This document shows positions 46,191-55,146 of a DNA stretch of 64,000 bases, piece after piece; the first letter of the stretch is position 1, and every line of letters begins with the position of its first letter. The DNA is from Hufsiella arboris. GTDB lineage: Bacteria > Bacteroidota > Bacteroidia > Sphingobacteriales > Sphingobacteriaceae. The translations under genes were made by a program, and so were the position numbers. The notes below the pieces were generated by a model. That model ran no database searches. It saw nothing but the letters and a program-made list of their open reading frames with translations, and was not told the DNA's origin. Location of the stretch: assembly GCF_009834875.1 (NCBI RefSeq), contig NZ_WVHT01000004.1:248001-312000 (forward strand), given 5' to 3'.

Positions 46191-47246
46191 TTAATCTTTA
46201 TTTTGTTCTGCCGGAATGTGAACTGTGAAGGTTGAGCCTAAACCCCGACCATTACTGCCTGCAGTTATAGTTCCCGAATGTGATTGAACAATCTTTCTGG
46301 AAAAATAAAGTCCGATACCAATCGAGCCCTCGCCTAAAGTTCCTTTAGCTGATTTTCTGGAAAAAGGTTCGAATAAAGCCTCTGCGTCTTTCGGATCAAA
46401 GCCTGAGCCTTCATCAACAACCTCAATGTCGAGAACATCGTCGTTTTTGCCCGCCTTAATTGTGATTAACCCGTCCGGCTTGCTGAACTTAACAGCGTTA
46501 CTTAGTAAATTATATATGAGAAGTTCAATTGAATACGGGTTCAGTGTGGCCTCAAGGTCAGCAGGCACGTCAATTTCTAACCGGATATTTTTCAGGCTTA
46601 ATGAAGTTTTAAACTGGCTGATAACCTTCTCAATAAGCAACCTGATATTGACGCCTTCAACAAACTCATTCTGCTGCAGTTCCGCACGCATAAGCTGCAG
46701 GATCGTTCCCACAATGCCAAGTTGCGTTTGTACGGAAAGATCGATCATTTTCAAATACTCCCCCATTTCCTTTTTTTGCTTGTCATCCCTGATAAGCTCC
46801 GTAAGCATTAATATATTGCTCATCGGCGCGCGAAGATCATGTGACAGCATATTTACCAAATCCTTCTTCTCGTCGATATGTGCATCCAATGTGTATATCG
46901 CTTCATTAAGATCGCGCATTAACACTCCAACTTCGTCTTCAAAATGAACGGGCAATCGGGGAAGCTCTTTTTTATTCAGATAATCATCCAAAGCCTTACT
47001 CGATGCGATAACCGGAATAATCAGCGAATGCTGTACCCATAGTGTTAGAATTGTTGAACCTAAAGTCAATCCAAGTGTCCAGAATAAAACTTCGCCGGGA
47101 TTTAATTCCCTGAAGCTGGAAAACGAAATGAAGAGTATCAGCCCGATAAGCGGCACGTGGATGCCTAAAAAACTGATGAACAAGAATTTTGTGGAATACT
47201 TTTGTTTTAAAAATCCAATCCTGGATAATCTGCTGTAAAGTTTCAT
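46191..47246 (-). CDS. Sensor histidine kinase, orphan
   Basis: 351 aa from the ATG at 47246. Two membrane helices in the first 85 residues, a short linker, then HisKA with NMLSHDLRAPMSNILML (phosphoacceptor His) and HATPase with NLLSNAVKFSK, DEGSGFDPKDAEALFEPF and GIGLYFSRKIV. No periplasmic domain of note. No response-regulator gene is in the flanking genes, so its partner is elsewhere or it acts in a phosphorelay. Confidence 0.92.
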   Translation of the reverse strand: MKLYSRLSRIGFLKQKYSTKFLFISFLGIHVPLIGLILFISFSSFRELNPGEVLFWTLGLTLGSTILTLWVQHSLIIPVIASSKALDDYLNKKELPRLPVHFEDEVGVLMRDLNEAIYTLDAHIDEKKDLVNMLSHDLRAPMSNILMLTELIRDDKQKKEMGEYLKMIDLSVQTQLGIVGTILQLMRAELQQNEFVEGVNIRLLIEKVISQFKTSLSLKNIRLEIDVPADLEATLNPYSIELLIYNLLSNAVKFSKPDGLITIKAGKNDDVLDIEVVDEGSGFDPKDAEALFEPFSRKSAKGTLGEGSIGIGLYFSRKIVQSHSGTITAGSNGRGLGSTFTVHIPAEQNKD

Positions 47247-47506
47247 GTTTTTCAAAGTAGGTCCGGTGAAGTGCGATGCATAAATAACGATTTATTTTAG
47301 TCGAGCATTATATAGGGTTAAACAAATCGGTTTTGTAGCATTTTAAATACAATATTGATGCCTAATTTAATCAGGCTGCGCTTCATCCTTGTGCGTGGTA
47401 AAATCTTTTAAAAGCATTATAAATCAGTCGAAAAGGTTGCAACGGCCTTCGTAATAACGGTTTTGGCTTAGCTATTGCAAATTTGCTATCAATTAAAATT
47501 TGAACT
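47247..47506. other. Intergenic region before the tandem barrel genes
   Basis: Divergent spacer between the kinase and the first barrel gene. I see no exact promoter or repeat. Confidence 0.35.
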
Positions 47507-48172
47507 ATGAAAAGATTATTTATACTGGCGGCTGCCGCAATTATCAGCGGAACTGCATTTTCACAAACTACTTCGACGACAATGACAGGATCGCAAGCAC
47601 GTATAGGAGTTAAAGCCGGCGTGAACCTTGCTACTTATTCTGGCAAAAATAATTATGATGTAGACTGGAAAAATAATACCGGCTTCAATCTGACCGTTTT
47701 TGGCGATTTCGGTGTAGGCAACAACTTCTTTATACAGCCTGGAATCTCACTGCAAAATAAAGGTGGAAAGCTTGAAGGCGGAGGCGCCGAATTCAAACAA
47801 ACTGCGATGGCTATTGGCGTACCGTTGAACGCTGTACTTCGGATACCAACAGGCGAAGCCGGTGCATTTCAAATTAACGCCGGTCCTTACATCGACTTTA
47901 ATATCGCCGGAAAAAACAAAGGAACTTATACCGGCGGCGGGATTACATCTGATGGTGAAAGTGACCTTAATTTTGGAAGCAACATCGATGACGATCTTAA
48001 AACAATTGATTTTGGTGTAAACGCTGGCTTAGCGTACCGATTTAGCAATGGCTTTCTCATCGGCGGCCAGTATGGTTGGGGTTTAACCAATTTAGTTCCT
48101 GATGATAAACGAGTTGGTGACGACAAGCTTGAAAACAGAGTTATATCGTTATCAGTAGGGTATTCATTTTAA
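47507..48172 (+). CDS. PorT-like outer-membrane beta-barrel protein, tandem copy 1
   Basis: 221 aa with a signal peptide (MKRLFILAAAAIISGTAFS). RIGVKAGVNLATYSGKNNYD opens an eight-stranded OMP_b-brl_2 type barrel; IQPGISLQNKGGKLEG and LPNDAV-type strands follow and VISLSVGYSF is the final strand. Function unknown. The next gene is a paralogue aligned over the full length, and both end with related terminators. Confidence 0.88.
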   Translation: MKRLFILAAAAIISGTAFSQTTSTTMTGSQARIGVKAGVNLATYSGKNNYDVDWKNNTGFNLTVFGDFGVGNNFFIQPGISLQNKGGKLEGGGAEFKQTAMAIGVPLNAVLRIPTGEAGAFQINAGPYIDFNIAGKNKGTYTGGGITSDGESDLNFGSNIDDDLKTIDFGVNAGLAYRFSNGFLIGGQYGWGLTNLVPDDKRVGDDKLENRVISLSVGYSF

Positions 48173-48188
48173 CAGCGTAATTTAAATT

Positions 48189-48222
48189 AAAAAGCCGGCT
48201 CAAACTTTTGAGCCGGCTTTTT
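48189..48222 (+). terminator. Terminator of barrel copy 1
   Basis: AAAAAGCCGGCTCAAA (48189-48204) pairs with TTTGAGCCGGCTTTTT (48207-48222), a 16-bp perfect stem with a T run. Confidence 0.88.
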
Positions 48223-48265
48223 CGTATTATCGTATTAAAAAATTAACCTAACACCATCAATCGAA

Positions 48266-48997
48266 ATGAAAAAGTTGCTTAAATTAACAATTGCAACATC
48301 CCTGATTATTGTAAGTAACAGTGCAATTTCGCAAACTAAGACAACGGGCGAATCCACAGCAAGATTTGGAGTTAAAGCAGGAGTAAATCTGTCAAAATAT
48401 TCCGGAAAAAATAGCTACGATTATAGCCCTTCAGCTGACTATGCTAACAACATTGGTTTCAATTTTACCGCGTACGGCGATTTTGGAATCAGTAAAAATT
48501 TCTTTATCGAGCCTGGGATATCTCTTCAGAATAAAGGATCGAAACTAAAAGCCAATGAGGATTTATTTTACGGCTTTGAATCGTTTAAATTTAAACAAAC
48601 TGTTTTTACTATTGAAATACCGGTTAACGCCGTTTGGCGGATACCAACGGGCAGTGCAGGAGATTTCCAGCTAAGTGCAGGTCCATATATAGGATTTAAC
48701 ATAGCCGGAAGAAATAAATTGGAAGGTAATTTTGTGGCGGGTCCTACTGTAGATTACCCCGCATTAAAATTCGTAACAAATACAAAAGATATAGATTTCG
48801 GTGATTCAAACGATGATGATTTAAAAACTATTGACTTTGGTATTAACGCCGGTCTTACTTACAGACTTAATAACGGTTTCTTACTCAGCGGAAATTACGG
48901 CTGGGGCCTGACCAATCTTGTTCCTGACAATAAAAGAGACGGCGACGACAAACTTGAAAACAGAGTACTGTCGTTTTCAGTAGGATATTCATTCTAA
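48266..48997 (+). CDS. PorT-like outer-membrane beta-barrel protein, tandem copy 2
   Basis: 243 aa with a signal peptide (MKKLLKLTIATSLIIVSNS). ARFGVKAGVNLSKYSGKNSY parallels copy 1, as do FFIEPGISLQNKGSKLK, FQLSAGPYIGFNIAGR and GWGLTNLVPDNKRDGDDKLE. The extra 22 residues lie mainly in one loop (VAGPTVDYPALK). A recent duplication of gene plus terminator is likely; the two may form different external loops. Confidence 0.88.
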   Translation: MKKLLKLTIATSLIIVSNSAISQTKTTGESTARFGVKAGVNLSKYSGKNSYDYSPSADYANNIGFNFTAYGDFGISKNFFIEPGISLQNKGSKLKANEDLFYGFESFKFKQTVFTIEIPVNAVWRIPTGSAGDFQLSAGPYIGFNIAGRNKLEGNFVAGPTVDYPALKFVTNTKDIDFGDSNDDDLKTIDFGINAGLTYRLNNGFLLSGNYGWGLTNLVPDNKRDGDDKLENRVLSFSVGYSF

Positions 48998-49014
48998 CAA
49001 CGATTGGAAAATTT

Positions 49015-49047
49015 AAACCGGCTCAAACCTTTGGGCCGGTTTTTTTA
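49015..49047 (+). terminator. Terminator of barrel copy 2
   Basis: AAACCGGCTCAAA (49015-49027) pairs with TTTGGGCCGGTTT (49030-49042) with one G-T pair, then Ts. Shares the CCGGCTCAAA core with the terminator of copy 1. Confidence 0.85.
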
Positions 49048-49089
49048 TTCTCATAAATCTGTTTAATTTGGGAGTGCTATTTTTTTTCT

Positions 49090-49620
49090 ATGAAATACAT
49101 TTTAAGTGCCTTCTTTTGTTTGCTTCTTTCAAACTGCTTCGCCCAGAGCGTATTCATAAACAATTTTATAGTTAAGGAGAACTTGCTAAAAAACAGCAAG
49201 CTAGCTATTATCGCAGCCGACGAGGAAGATAAACCAATTGAGTCTGTCAATGGCACATTTATATTTTCAGTCAATGGGTTCGAGCAGGAACTGAAGTTTC
49301 ATGACGGCGTCGCTGTAGCTCCTCAACAAGTTACTAAGTCAACATTTGTATACGTAAAGCATGTTAATGACAACGGAACGCATGCGAAACTGTATTATGT
49401 CATAAAAAAAGAGGGCGATCTTAATCCGATTAAAATCAGCTGGTTTATCCTGATAGCAATTCCGGTTATCCTCATACTTATCGGGTTTATGTTCAGGCGG
49501 TTTATTACCATCGCAATAGTTCTCATTGTGGTTTTGGTAATATTTAACCAGAGTAAAGGCCTGCATTTTTCCACATTCCTTGAAACGGTTTATGACGGAC
49601 TTAAATCTATTTTTAATTAA
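49090..49620 (+). CDS. Exported membrane-anchored protein of unknown function
   Basis: 176 aa with a signal peptide ending near NCFAQ. About 95 residues of beta-rich mature domain (FSVNGFEQELKFHDGVAVAP) are followed by two adjacent hydrophobic segments (WFILIAIPVILILIGFMF and ITIAIVLIVVLVIF) and a short tail. Not a family I can name. It lies tail to tail with tamL, overlapping it by 4 nt (49617-49620). Confidence 0.72.
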   Translation: MKYILSAFFCLLLSNCFAQSVFINNFIVKENLLKNSKLAIIAADEEDKPIESVNGTFIFSVNGFEQELKFHDGVAVAPQQVTKSTFVYVKHVNDNGTHAKLYYVIKKEGDLNPIKISWFILIAIPVILILIGFMFRRFITIAIVLIVVLVIFNQSKGLHFSTFLETVYDGLKSIFN

Positions 49621-51980
49621 AAAGGCATTCCGATACCAAAATTGTACTGAACAAAATTATAGCGGTCAGGATCATTGTTTGTCTTATATCGTTCTTTAAA
49701 ATCTTTCTGATCGAAGATTTTTTTGACAACCCATGGACTTTCGCCATAAACAGGGTCAATAAACTGGGGATCGTGAATTTTCAAGCCAGCGTCAAATCTA
49801 AACACGAAATACTGCAGATCGAAGCGTATACCGGCGCCAGCCCCAAGTGCCATTTGTTTTAAAAAAGAGTTGAACTGGAAATTATACTCCGTATCAAGTC
49901 CATTGTCCCGCACGGTCCAGATATTTCCATAATCACTAAATAAAGCTCCTTTTAGCTTGGCTCCAAAAAGATTATTCATCAACTTAAACCGATACTCAAT
50001 ATTCCCTTCAATTTTGACCTGCCCAGACTGGTCAAGTCCTTGCAGCGACTGCCGGAAAAGTGAACTTTCCAACGAGGCTCTGTTATAGTTCCCCGGTCCC
50101 AGGGTTCTTGCCTGCCAGGCTCTCACACCGGTTTGGCCGCCTGCATAAAAGTTCTTTTCGAAAGGAAGATCAGAATTATGAGAATACGGATAAATGACAG
50201 CAGGATTTAGTCTTAAAACTAACTGGCGCTCGCCTCCCAAGTGTTTATAATATCGTAAGTCAACATCAGCCTTAGCATATTGTAGATATTCAACTCCAAA
50301 AATTGACCTGTTACCATCAGCGTCTTTTTGATGAGTAAGTGTATTAATCAAAGCTGGTACTAAGCCGCTTAGTTCTCCATATCCTTTAAAATAAAAGAAG
50401 TTGTCATACGTTGTAAGCCTGGCGGTATTATATGTGAAGGTATATTGAGAGTTCGTGTTAAAATACTTGGCATTGTTAGTTACAACAAAAGCAGACAAAC
50501 CATTTCTTACCAGGGAATCCGCTAATGTTGAATCGACCACGCCATTCCGATATTCTACGGCGAGAGGTGTAAGGCTATGCAGCCGGTTTTTGGATTCCGA
50601 CCAATCGTAAGCTATGGCTGCTATATAAATGCGGTTTCTAAATGCCGCCTTCTGATCAAATATTTGCGTGCTGGCTGATACTGTTGTATGAGGAATGGCA
50701 CTTTTATTATCCTCAGTATTCTTTCTGAAGGGAACAAGAAGGCGCGGAAATATAAGATTTGCACCCAATTCGATGTCTCTGTTGTAAATGCTGCCAAAAA
50801 TCCCCGACGAATTATGATCGAATAACACGCCGTATTTTAACTTAATTTCGAGCAGTTCCCCACCCCGGAAAATATTTCGGTTAGTATAATTATCTCCGAT
50901 GTTAAAGCCGCTTCTGCCGGAGTTAAAAGTAAACTCGGCTGTTATGCTATTGCCCATTCTTTTTAAAGGCAAAGCGGAAATAGCCGGAGTCAGCTCCGAC
51001 TTTATGGTATCCTTTTTATAGCTAACCTTTATATTCTTAAACAGATTAAGATCGTATAGCCGGTCGTATGTTCGGTTTTCAGTGCTTTGTTTAAAAATCT
51101 CTTTTCTATCGAACTGAATGTAAGGAAACAGCAATTTAGAGCTGAAACGATGCGAGTGATCCGTAAAGTGATATTGTGAATCAGCCAGCGTCACATCGGG
51201 GCTCTTGGCGGTTGTTCCGTCAGAGTTAAGAATGCTCATATAGGTATCACCGATAGTGTAAACCTGGTGATGATCTTTATCTAAAGGATTATCCAGGAAC
51301 ATTTTCAAGTCTGCCTGGCTGGAATTTAAATTACTGTCGACTGCGAAGCGTACATATTGCCTGAGATAATCGAAATAGCCGTTTTCTTTCAATAATGAAT
51401 AAATGCGTTCACGGTCGGCGGCTAACGAATCGGCATCATAACGTTTGCCTTTTTTAATGTAGGTAAATTCTGAATGATGATTTTCGTAAAGCTTTTTTAC
51501 TGCCGAGTCTGGGATCTCATATTCAAAATTGCGGAGTCTGAAGATCGGGCCGCGTTCTGCCGTAAAGGTCAGGTAGGCCTTCTTGTTTTTCGTAGCAATA
51601 CTGTCGCGTACTTTAGCTTTGAAAAAACCTTTTGTTTGCAGGTATTTTTCAATTTGAGTACGAGATATTTCGACAAGGGAGCTGTCAAGAATATGTGGCG
51701 CTTCGCCAATCTTGCGGATCTTATCGGTACGGTACTTGCCGTTTTTTGTATTCATCAGGTTATACAACCATAAAGAAAACCAGGAATTTGGCGTAATATC
51801 TTTTTGGACATAACCATAAACCGTTTCCTGATACTGCTTGTCAATACCAACCAGGTCCACTTTTTTAACAAGATATTGATCTTTTTCCAGGTACCTGGTC
51901 GTCGAACATCCGGAAAGTATCACAAGTAAAAACAGTATACTTGCAGCGGCAGAATGTTTTTGTATTAAATATGCTTTCAA
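49617..51980 (-). CDS. TamL-type lipoprotein Omp85 (BamA/TamA family)
   Basis: 787 aa. Lipoprotein signal ILFLLVILSGCS with lipidated Cys25, three POTRA-like domains to about residue 330, then an Omp85 barrel with KNFYAGGQTGVRAWQARTLG and a C-terminal strand NFGIGMPF. Bacteroidota have TamL, a lipidated TamA counterpart for outer-membrane assembly. The start is TTG at 51980, since a stop lies 6 codons upstream with no ATG between and the signal peptide begins there. Its 5' end overlaps the divergent methylase gene. Confidence 0.88.
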   Translation of the reverse strand: MKAYLIQKHSAAASILFLLVILSGCSTTRYLEKDQYLVKKVDLVGIDKQYQETVYGYVQKDITPNSWFSLWLYNLMNTKNGKYRTDKIRKIGEAPHILDSSLVEISRTQIEKYLQTKGFFKAKVRDSIATKNKKAYLTFTAERGPIFRLRNFEYEIPDSAVKKLYENHHSEFTYIKKGKRYDADSLAADRERIYSLLKENGYFDYLRQYVRFAVDSNLNSSQADLKMFLDNPLDKDHHQVYTIGDTYMSILNSDGTTAKSPDVTLADSQYHFTDHSHRFSSKLLFPYIQFDRKEIFKQSTENRTYDRLYDLNLFKNIKVSYKKDTIKSELTPAISALPLKRMGNSITAEFTFNSGRSGFNIGDNYTNRNIFRGGELLEIKLKYGVLFDHNSSGIFGSIYNRDIELGANLIFPRLLVPFRKNTEDNKSAIPHTTVSASTQIFDQKAAFRNRIYIAAIAYDWSESKNRLHSLTPLAVEYRNGVVDSTLADSLVRNGLSAFVVTNNAKYFNTNSQYTFTYNTARLTTYDNFFYFKGYGELSGLVPALINTLTHQKDADGNRSIFGVEYLQYAKADVDLRYYKHLGGERQLVLRLNPAVIYPYSHNSDLPFEKNFYAGGQTGVRAWQARTLGPGNYNRASLESSLFRQSLQGLDQSGQVKIEGNIEYRFKLMNNLFGAKLKGALFSDYGNIWTVRDNGLDTEYNFQFNSFLKQMALGAGAGIRFDLQYFVFRFDAGLKIHDPQFIDPVYGESPWVVKKIFDQKDFKERYKTNNDPDRYNFVQYNFGIGMPF

Positions 51981-52711
51981 AGTCCCGGATAAGTTTTATT
52001 AAATCATTACATCAAAAAAAATTCAGAAATGAACATGGCCTCTTTATTGTTGAAGGCATCAAATCCGTAACGGAATTTATCCGGTCTGATTATGAGGTTC
52101 AGTTTATATTTCATACTCCGCATACATCGCCAAATTTGCTTAATTTATCACGAAATATAAAGGCTGAGGAAGTAAGTTTATCCGAGCTCGAGAAAATAAG
52201 CACCTTAACGTCTCCGAAGGATGCGCTGGCACTGGTTAAAATCCCCGATGATGGTGAAAGGCAATTGTCGGAGCAAGATTCTGTTAGCCTGATACTCGAC
52301 GGCATTCAGGATCCGGGAAATATGGGCACAATTATCCGAACCGCCGAATGGTTTGGCTTTAAACAACTGATCTGTTCTCTTGATACCGTCGAAGTATATA
52401 ATCCCAAAGTTGTACAGGCGACTATGGGCTCATTATCAAGGATCAAAATTTTATATACAGACCTGGAGTCGTTTCTCTCAAAAAACCAGGCGCCTGTTTA
52501 TGGAACTTTATTGAATGGAAGATCGATTTACAAAACAGATTTCCTGGCTAAAGGATTGCTTATTTTAGGAAATGAAGGCAACGGCATACGGCCTGAAATC
52601 CAAAAATATATCACTCATCCGGTAACGATTCCCCGCTTTGGCGAGGCGGAATCATTGAACGTTGCCATTGCCGCTGCCATTTGCTGTTCTGAAATACGGC
52701 GCAGAGAATAA
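51971..52711 (+). CDS. SpoU/TrmH-family RNA 2'-O-methyltransferase
   Basis: 246 aa from the ATG at 51971. The N-terminal substrate-binding domain (KFRNEHGLFIVEGIK) precedes the SPOUT knot with motif 1 GIQDPGNMGTIIRTAEWFG, motif 2 LGNEGNGIRP and motif 3 RFGEAESLNVAIAAA. Methylates a ribose in rRNA or tRNA; the exact target is not clear. The start codon lies 10 nt inside the divergent tamL reading frame, so 5' ends overlap. Confidence 0.9.
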   Translation: MLSKSRISFIKSLHQKKFRNEHGLFIVEGIKSVTEFIRSDYEVQFIFHTPHTSPNLLNLSRNIKAEEVSLSELEKISTLTSPKDALALVKIPDDGERQLSEQDSVSLILDGIQDPGNMGTIIRTAEWFGFKQLICSLDTVEVYNPKVVQATMGSLSRIKILYTDLESFLSKNQAPVYGTLLNGRSIYKTDFLAKGLLILGNEGNGIRPEIQKYITHPVTIPRFGEAESLNVAIAAAICCSEIRRRE

Positions 52712-52735
52712 CGCTCATTCATTTTCTAAAAAATA

Positions 52736-52765
52736 TTGACCAGCAAATAATATTTACTATTTTTG
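52736..52765 (+). promoter_or_regulatory. Promoter of tRNA-Cys
   Basis: TTG (52736-52738), a 19-nt spacer, TATTTTTG (52758-52765), an exact -7 match. Transcription would start near 52770, shortly before the tRNA. Confidence 0.75.
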
Positions 52766-52783
52766 CAGTCCTTAAATAAAAAG

Positions 52784-52854
52784 GGTCGAGTGGCCGAGTG
52801 GCTAGGCAGAGGTCTGCAAAACCTTCTACAGCGGTTCGAATCCGCTCTCGACCT
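52784..52854 (+). tRNA. tRNA-Cys (GCA anticodon)
   Basis: Cloverleaf folds fully: acceptor GGTCGAG (52784-52790) with CTCGACC (52847-52853), T arm AGCGG-TTCGAAT-CCGCT, and anticodon loop CTGCAAA. Discriminator T at 52854. The 3' CCA is not encoded. A good promoter lies upstream. Confidence 0.95.
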
Positions 52855-52882
52855 CAGAGTTTTAACTATTAAAAAGAAAAAA

Positions 52883-53056
52883 ATGGGAGTTACACGTTTA
52901 AAAAGAAAAGATAGGAGAAACAAAACGGTTTCCCGTCTTGAAGTTCAGTTTTTAAAACTGGGCCGCAACCTTGAAACAGGAAGCCGCTCAGCAGAATCAG
53001 AAAAAAGCCAAATTGCTAAAAATAATGCAGTTTTAGCTCAAATATCTGGCAAATAA
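52883..53056 (+). CDS. Small basic protein of 57 aa
   Basis: MGVTRLKRKDRRNKTVSRLE opens a Lys/Arg-rich peptide that ends NAVLAQISGK. Strongly charged, no signal or membrane segment, probably helical. It starts 28 nt after tRNA-Cys on the same strand and is likely cotranscribed, and a strong terminator follows the stop. I recall similar small proteins in Bacteroidota but know no function. The frame running upstream through the tRNA is a shadow. Confidence 0.7.
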   Translation: MGVTRLKRKDRRNKTVSRLEVQFLKLGRNLETGSRSAESEKSQIAKNNAVLAQISGK

Positions 53057-53085
53057 CAAGAAGTAAAAAACTTTTCGATATAAAG

Positions 53086-53115
53086 ATCCCGGTCAACATT
53101 TGGCTGGGATTTTTT
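53086..53115 (+). terminator. Terminator of the tRNA-Cys/small-protein transcript
   Basis: ATCCC (53086-53090) to GGGAT (53106-53110), extended by six inner pairs including two G-T, followed by five Ts. Confidence 0.8.
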
Positions 53116-53120
53116 CATTT

Positions 53121-53155
53121 TAACGCAGGCAGCGTTTTGAGAGCTGTCTGCGTTA
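53121..53155. terminator. Hairpin at the pyrD 3' end
   Basis: TAACGCAGGCAGC (53121-53133) pairs with GCTGTCTGCGTTA (53143-53155) with one mismatch; the stop codon of pyrD lies in the right arm. No T run follows on the minus strand, so it is a 3' stem of uncertain termination strength. Confidence 0.5.
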
Positions 53156-54181
53156 CCCTGCAGCGAGTATCGCCTGATTAATACGTTTGACCAGGCCCGG
53201 ACCTTCGTATATGAATCCAGTATAGATCTGAACCAATGAGGCCCCGGCTTCCAGCTTTTCAATTGCATCTTCCGGCGAATGAATGCCCCCTACACCAATT
53301 ATCGGAAAAGCCTTATTTGATCTTTCCGAAAGATACCTGATCATTTCAGTCGAGCGTTTTGTTAATGGTTTGCCACTCAGTCCGCCGGTTTCCTTTTTCA
53401 AGTATTCAGGTGATGCCAGGTTCTCCCGGCTGATTGTGGTATTTGTCGCGATGACACCGGCAATTTTGGTTTCCTGAACAATTTCAACAATATCGTCAAG
53501 TTGTGCGTCCGTTAGATCGGGTGCAATTTTCAGCAAAATTGGCTTACTGGCAGTTCTTTCTTCATTTCGTTCCTGTAATGTTTTCAACAGGTTTTTAAGC
53601 GGCTCCTTCTCCTGCAGTTCTCTTAAACCCGGCGTATTCGGGGAACTAACGTTAACCACAAAATAATCGACCACATCAAACAAAGCGTCGAAACATTTAA
53701 TGTAATCGCTTGTCGCATTTTCATTAGGAGTAAGTTTATTCTTACCAATATTTCCGCCAATGATCAATCCATCACGTTTTAGTAGCTTTAAACGCAGCGC
53801 TGCTACCTCAACACCCTGATTATTGAAACCCATGCGATTTATCAGTGCGGAATCGTCAGGTAATCGAAACATTCTCGGCTTTTCATTTCCCGGTTGCGGC
53901 AGCGGCGTAACCGTTCCGATCTCGATAAAGCCGAAGCCGAAATTCGACAGCTCCCTGATCCACTCGCCGTTTTTATCGAAGCCGGCGGCAAGCCCAACGG
54001 GATTTTTAAACTTTAAGCCAAAAACCGTTCTTTCCAGGCGTGTATCATTTACTGCAAAGTTCGTTTTCAATAATTTCGCTATTCCCGGCACAAGTTCGCC
54101 ACGTTTCAAAACGGATGTAACGAAATGATGGATTTCCTCGGGAGCGAAACGAAAAAGAATGGATTTAACTAACCGGTACAT
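53153..54181 (-). CDS. pyrD: Dihydroorotate dehydrogenase, quinone-dependent (class 2)
   Basis: 342 aa from the ATG at 54181 ([10 protein letters not shown]). Class 2 membrane-associated enzyme: an N-terminal helical membrane-binding segment, [33 protein letters not shown] with the catalytic Ser, and [10 protein letters not shown]. Oxidises dihydroorotate to orotate in pyrimidine synthesis. The -7 box ends 4 nt before the ATG, so the mRNA may be leaderless; the extended frame to 54265 is rejected for that reason. Confidence 0.96.
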   Translation of the reverse strand: MYRLVKSILFRFAPEEIHHFVTSVLKRGELVPGIAKLLKTNFAVNDTRLERTVFGLKFKNPVGLAAGFDKNGEWIRELSNFGFGFIEIGTVTPLPQPGNEKPRMFRLPDDSALINRMGFNNQGVEVAALRLKLLKRDGLIIGGNIGKNKLTPNENATSDYIKCFDALFDVVDYFVVNVSSPNTPGLRELQEKEPLKNLLKTLQERNEERTASKPILLKIAPDLTDAQLDDIVEIVQETKIAGVIATNTTISRENLASPEYLKKETGGLSGKPLTKRSTEMIRYLSERSNKAFPIIGVGGIHSPEDAIEKLEAGASLVQIYTGFIYEGPGLVKRINQAILAAG

Positions 54182-54185
54182 GCTG

Positions 54186-54215
54186 CAAAGGTAGCGCAAA
54201 CTCAAAACATTACAA
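54186..54215 (-). promoter_or_regulatory. Promoter of pyrD, adjoining the start codon
   Basis: On the minus strand TTG (54215-54213), exactly 19 nt, TACCTTTG (54193-54186), then 4 nt and ATG. Both elements fit the Bacteroidota consensus. Confidence 0.7.
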
Positions 54216-54249
54216 CCGGCAACCTGTTTCAAGCTTATCAAATCAAAAT

Positions 54250-55146
54250 ATGGTTGTTGAAACAAACATTAAAGCCGGTGTTATTCTATCGAAACTTTGG
54301 GGCTGGCTGCTTTTTTACCTGATCTTTTCCTTAATTGTAAGTGTCGCCTACATCGAGTTTCATGTCGAGCTGATCATCCCAAACACAGAAATAGCTATCC
54401 TTGGTACGGCACTTTCAATCCTGATGGGTTTCCGTGTAAATGCGGCGTACGACCGCTGGTGGGAAGCCCGGAAAATCTGGGGGTCGGTCGTTAATCAATC
54501 CCGGACGTTGACACGTGAAGTCATCGTATTTTTGAAACATACACCCGACGTAGAAAAATTGCGTGACGACATCGTTTATAATCAAATTGCTTTTGTATAT
54601 GCGATGAATTATAAACTTCGCGACAAAAGCACGGAAACGGTTGTGAAGAAATTCTTAAAAGAACCTGATGCAACCACCGTTCTGGTTGCCAAGAACGTAC
54701 CGAACGCAATTCTGCTTAACAACCTTTCAAAGATCAATGATGTGCGCCGGCAAGCTGATTTTTCCGATTACCTATTCATTAATATTGAGGAAACTTTTAC
54801 GACGCTCACCAACAATCTTGGCGAGGCGGAACGTATCAAAAACACACCTTTTCCGGTTCCCTACAGTTATTTTTCATTTTTGCTGGTTCACATTTTCGGC
54901 TGCCTGATTCCTTTTGGATTGGTCGACGAGCTCGGATACATCACGATTGCAATGACCATACTGGTCGCGTTTATATTTTTAGTCATCGAACGTATTGCTT
55001 TCGAAATTCAGAATCCTTTTGAGAACGGGCATAACGACATCGCGCTTGATGCGATTTGCGTGACTATCGAAACAGACCTGAAAAATATGATCGGCGATGA
55101 GAATATTCCGGGCGCGGTTTACCCGGTTAACGGGATTTTGATGTAG
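54250..55146 (+). CDS. Bestrophin family anion channel
   Basis: 298 aa. Opens with a hydrophobic [20 protein letters not shown] segment; [19 protein letters not shown] is the bestrophin RFP-like signature (here NAAYDRWWE). Late segments [17 protein letters not shown] and [18 protein letters not shown] form the rest of the pore. Bacterial bestrophins are pentameric channels, mostly anion or cation; selectivity is not evident. Divergent from pyrD. Confidence 0.92.
   Translation: MVVETNIKAGVILSKLWGWLLFYLIFSLIVSVAYIEFHVELIIPNTEIAILGTALSILMGFRVNAAYDRWWEARKIWGSVVNQSRTLTREVIVFLKHTPDVEKLRDDIVYNQIAFVYAMNYKLRDKSTETVVKKFLKEPDATTVLVAKNVPNAILLNNLSKINDVRRQADFSDYLFINIEETFTTLTNNLGEAERIKNTPFPVPYSYFSFLLVHIFGCLIPFGLVDELGYITIAMTILVAFIFLVIERIAFEIQNPFENGHNDIALDAICVTIETDLKNMIGDENIPGAVYPVNGILM

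Noticed and set aside
46426-46947. 173-codon plus-strand frame opposite the sensor kinase
   Set aside because: Ser/Ile-rich composition without any domain; the kinase on the other strand has all its motifs. A shadow frame.
52763-52882. Upstream extension of the small basic protein through the tRNA
   Set aside because: Would translate the tRNA-Cys gene; the ATG at 52883 is sufficient.
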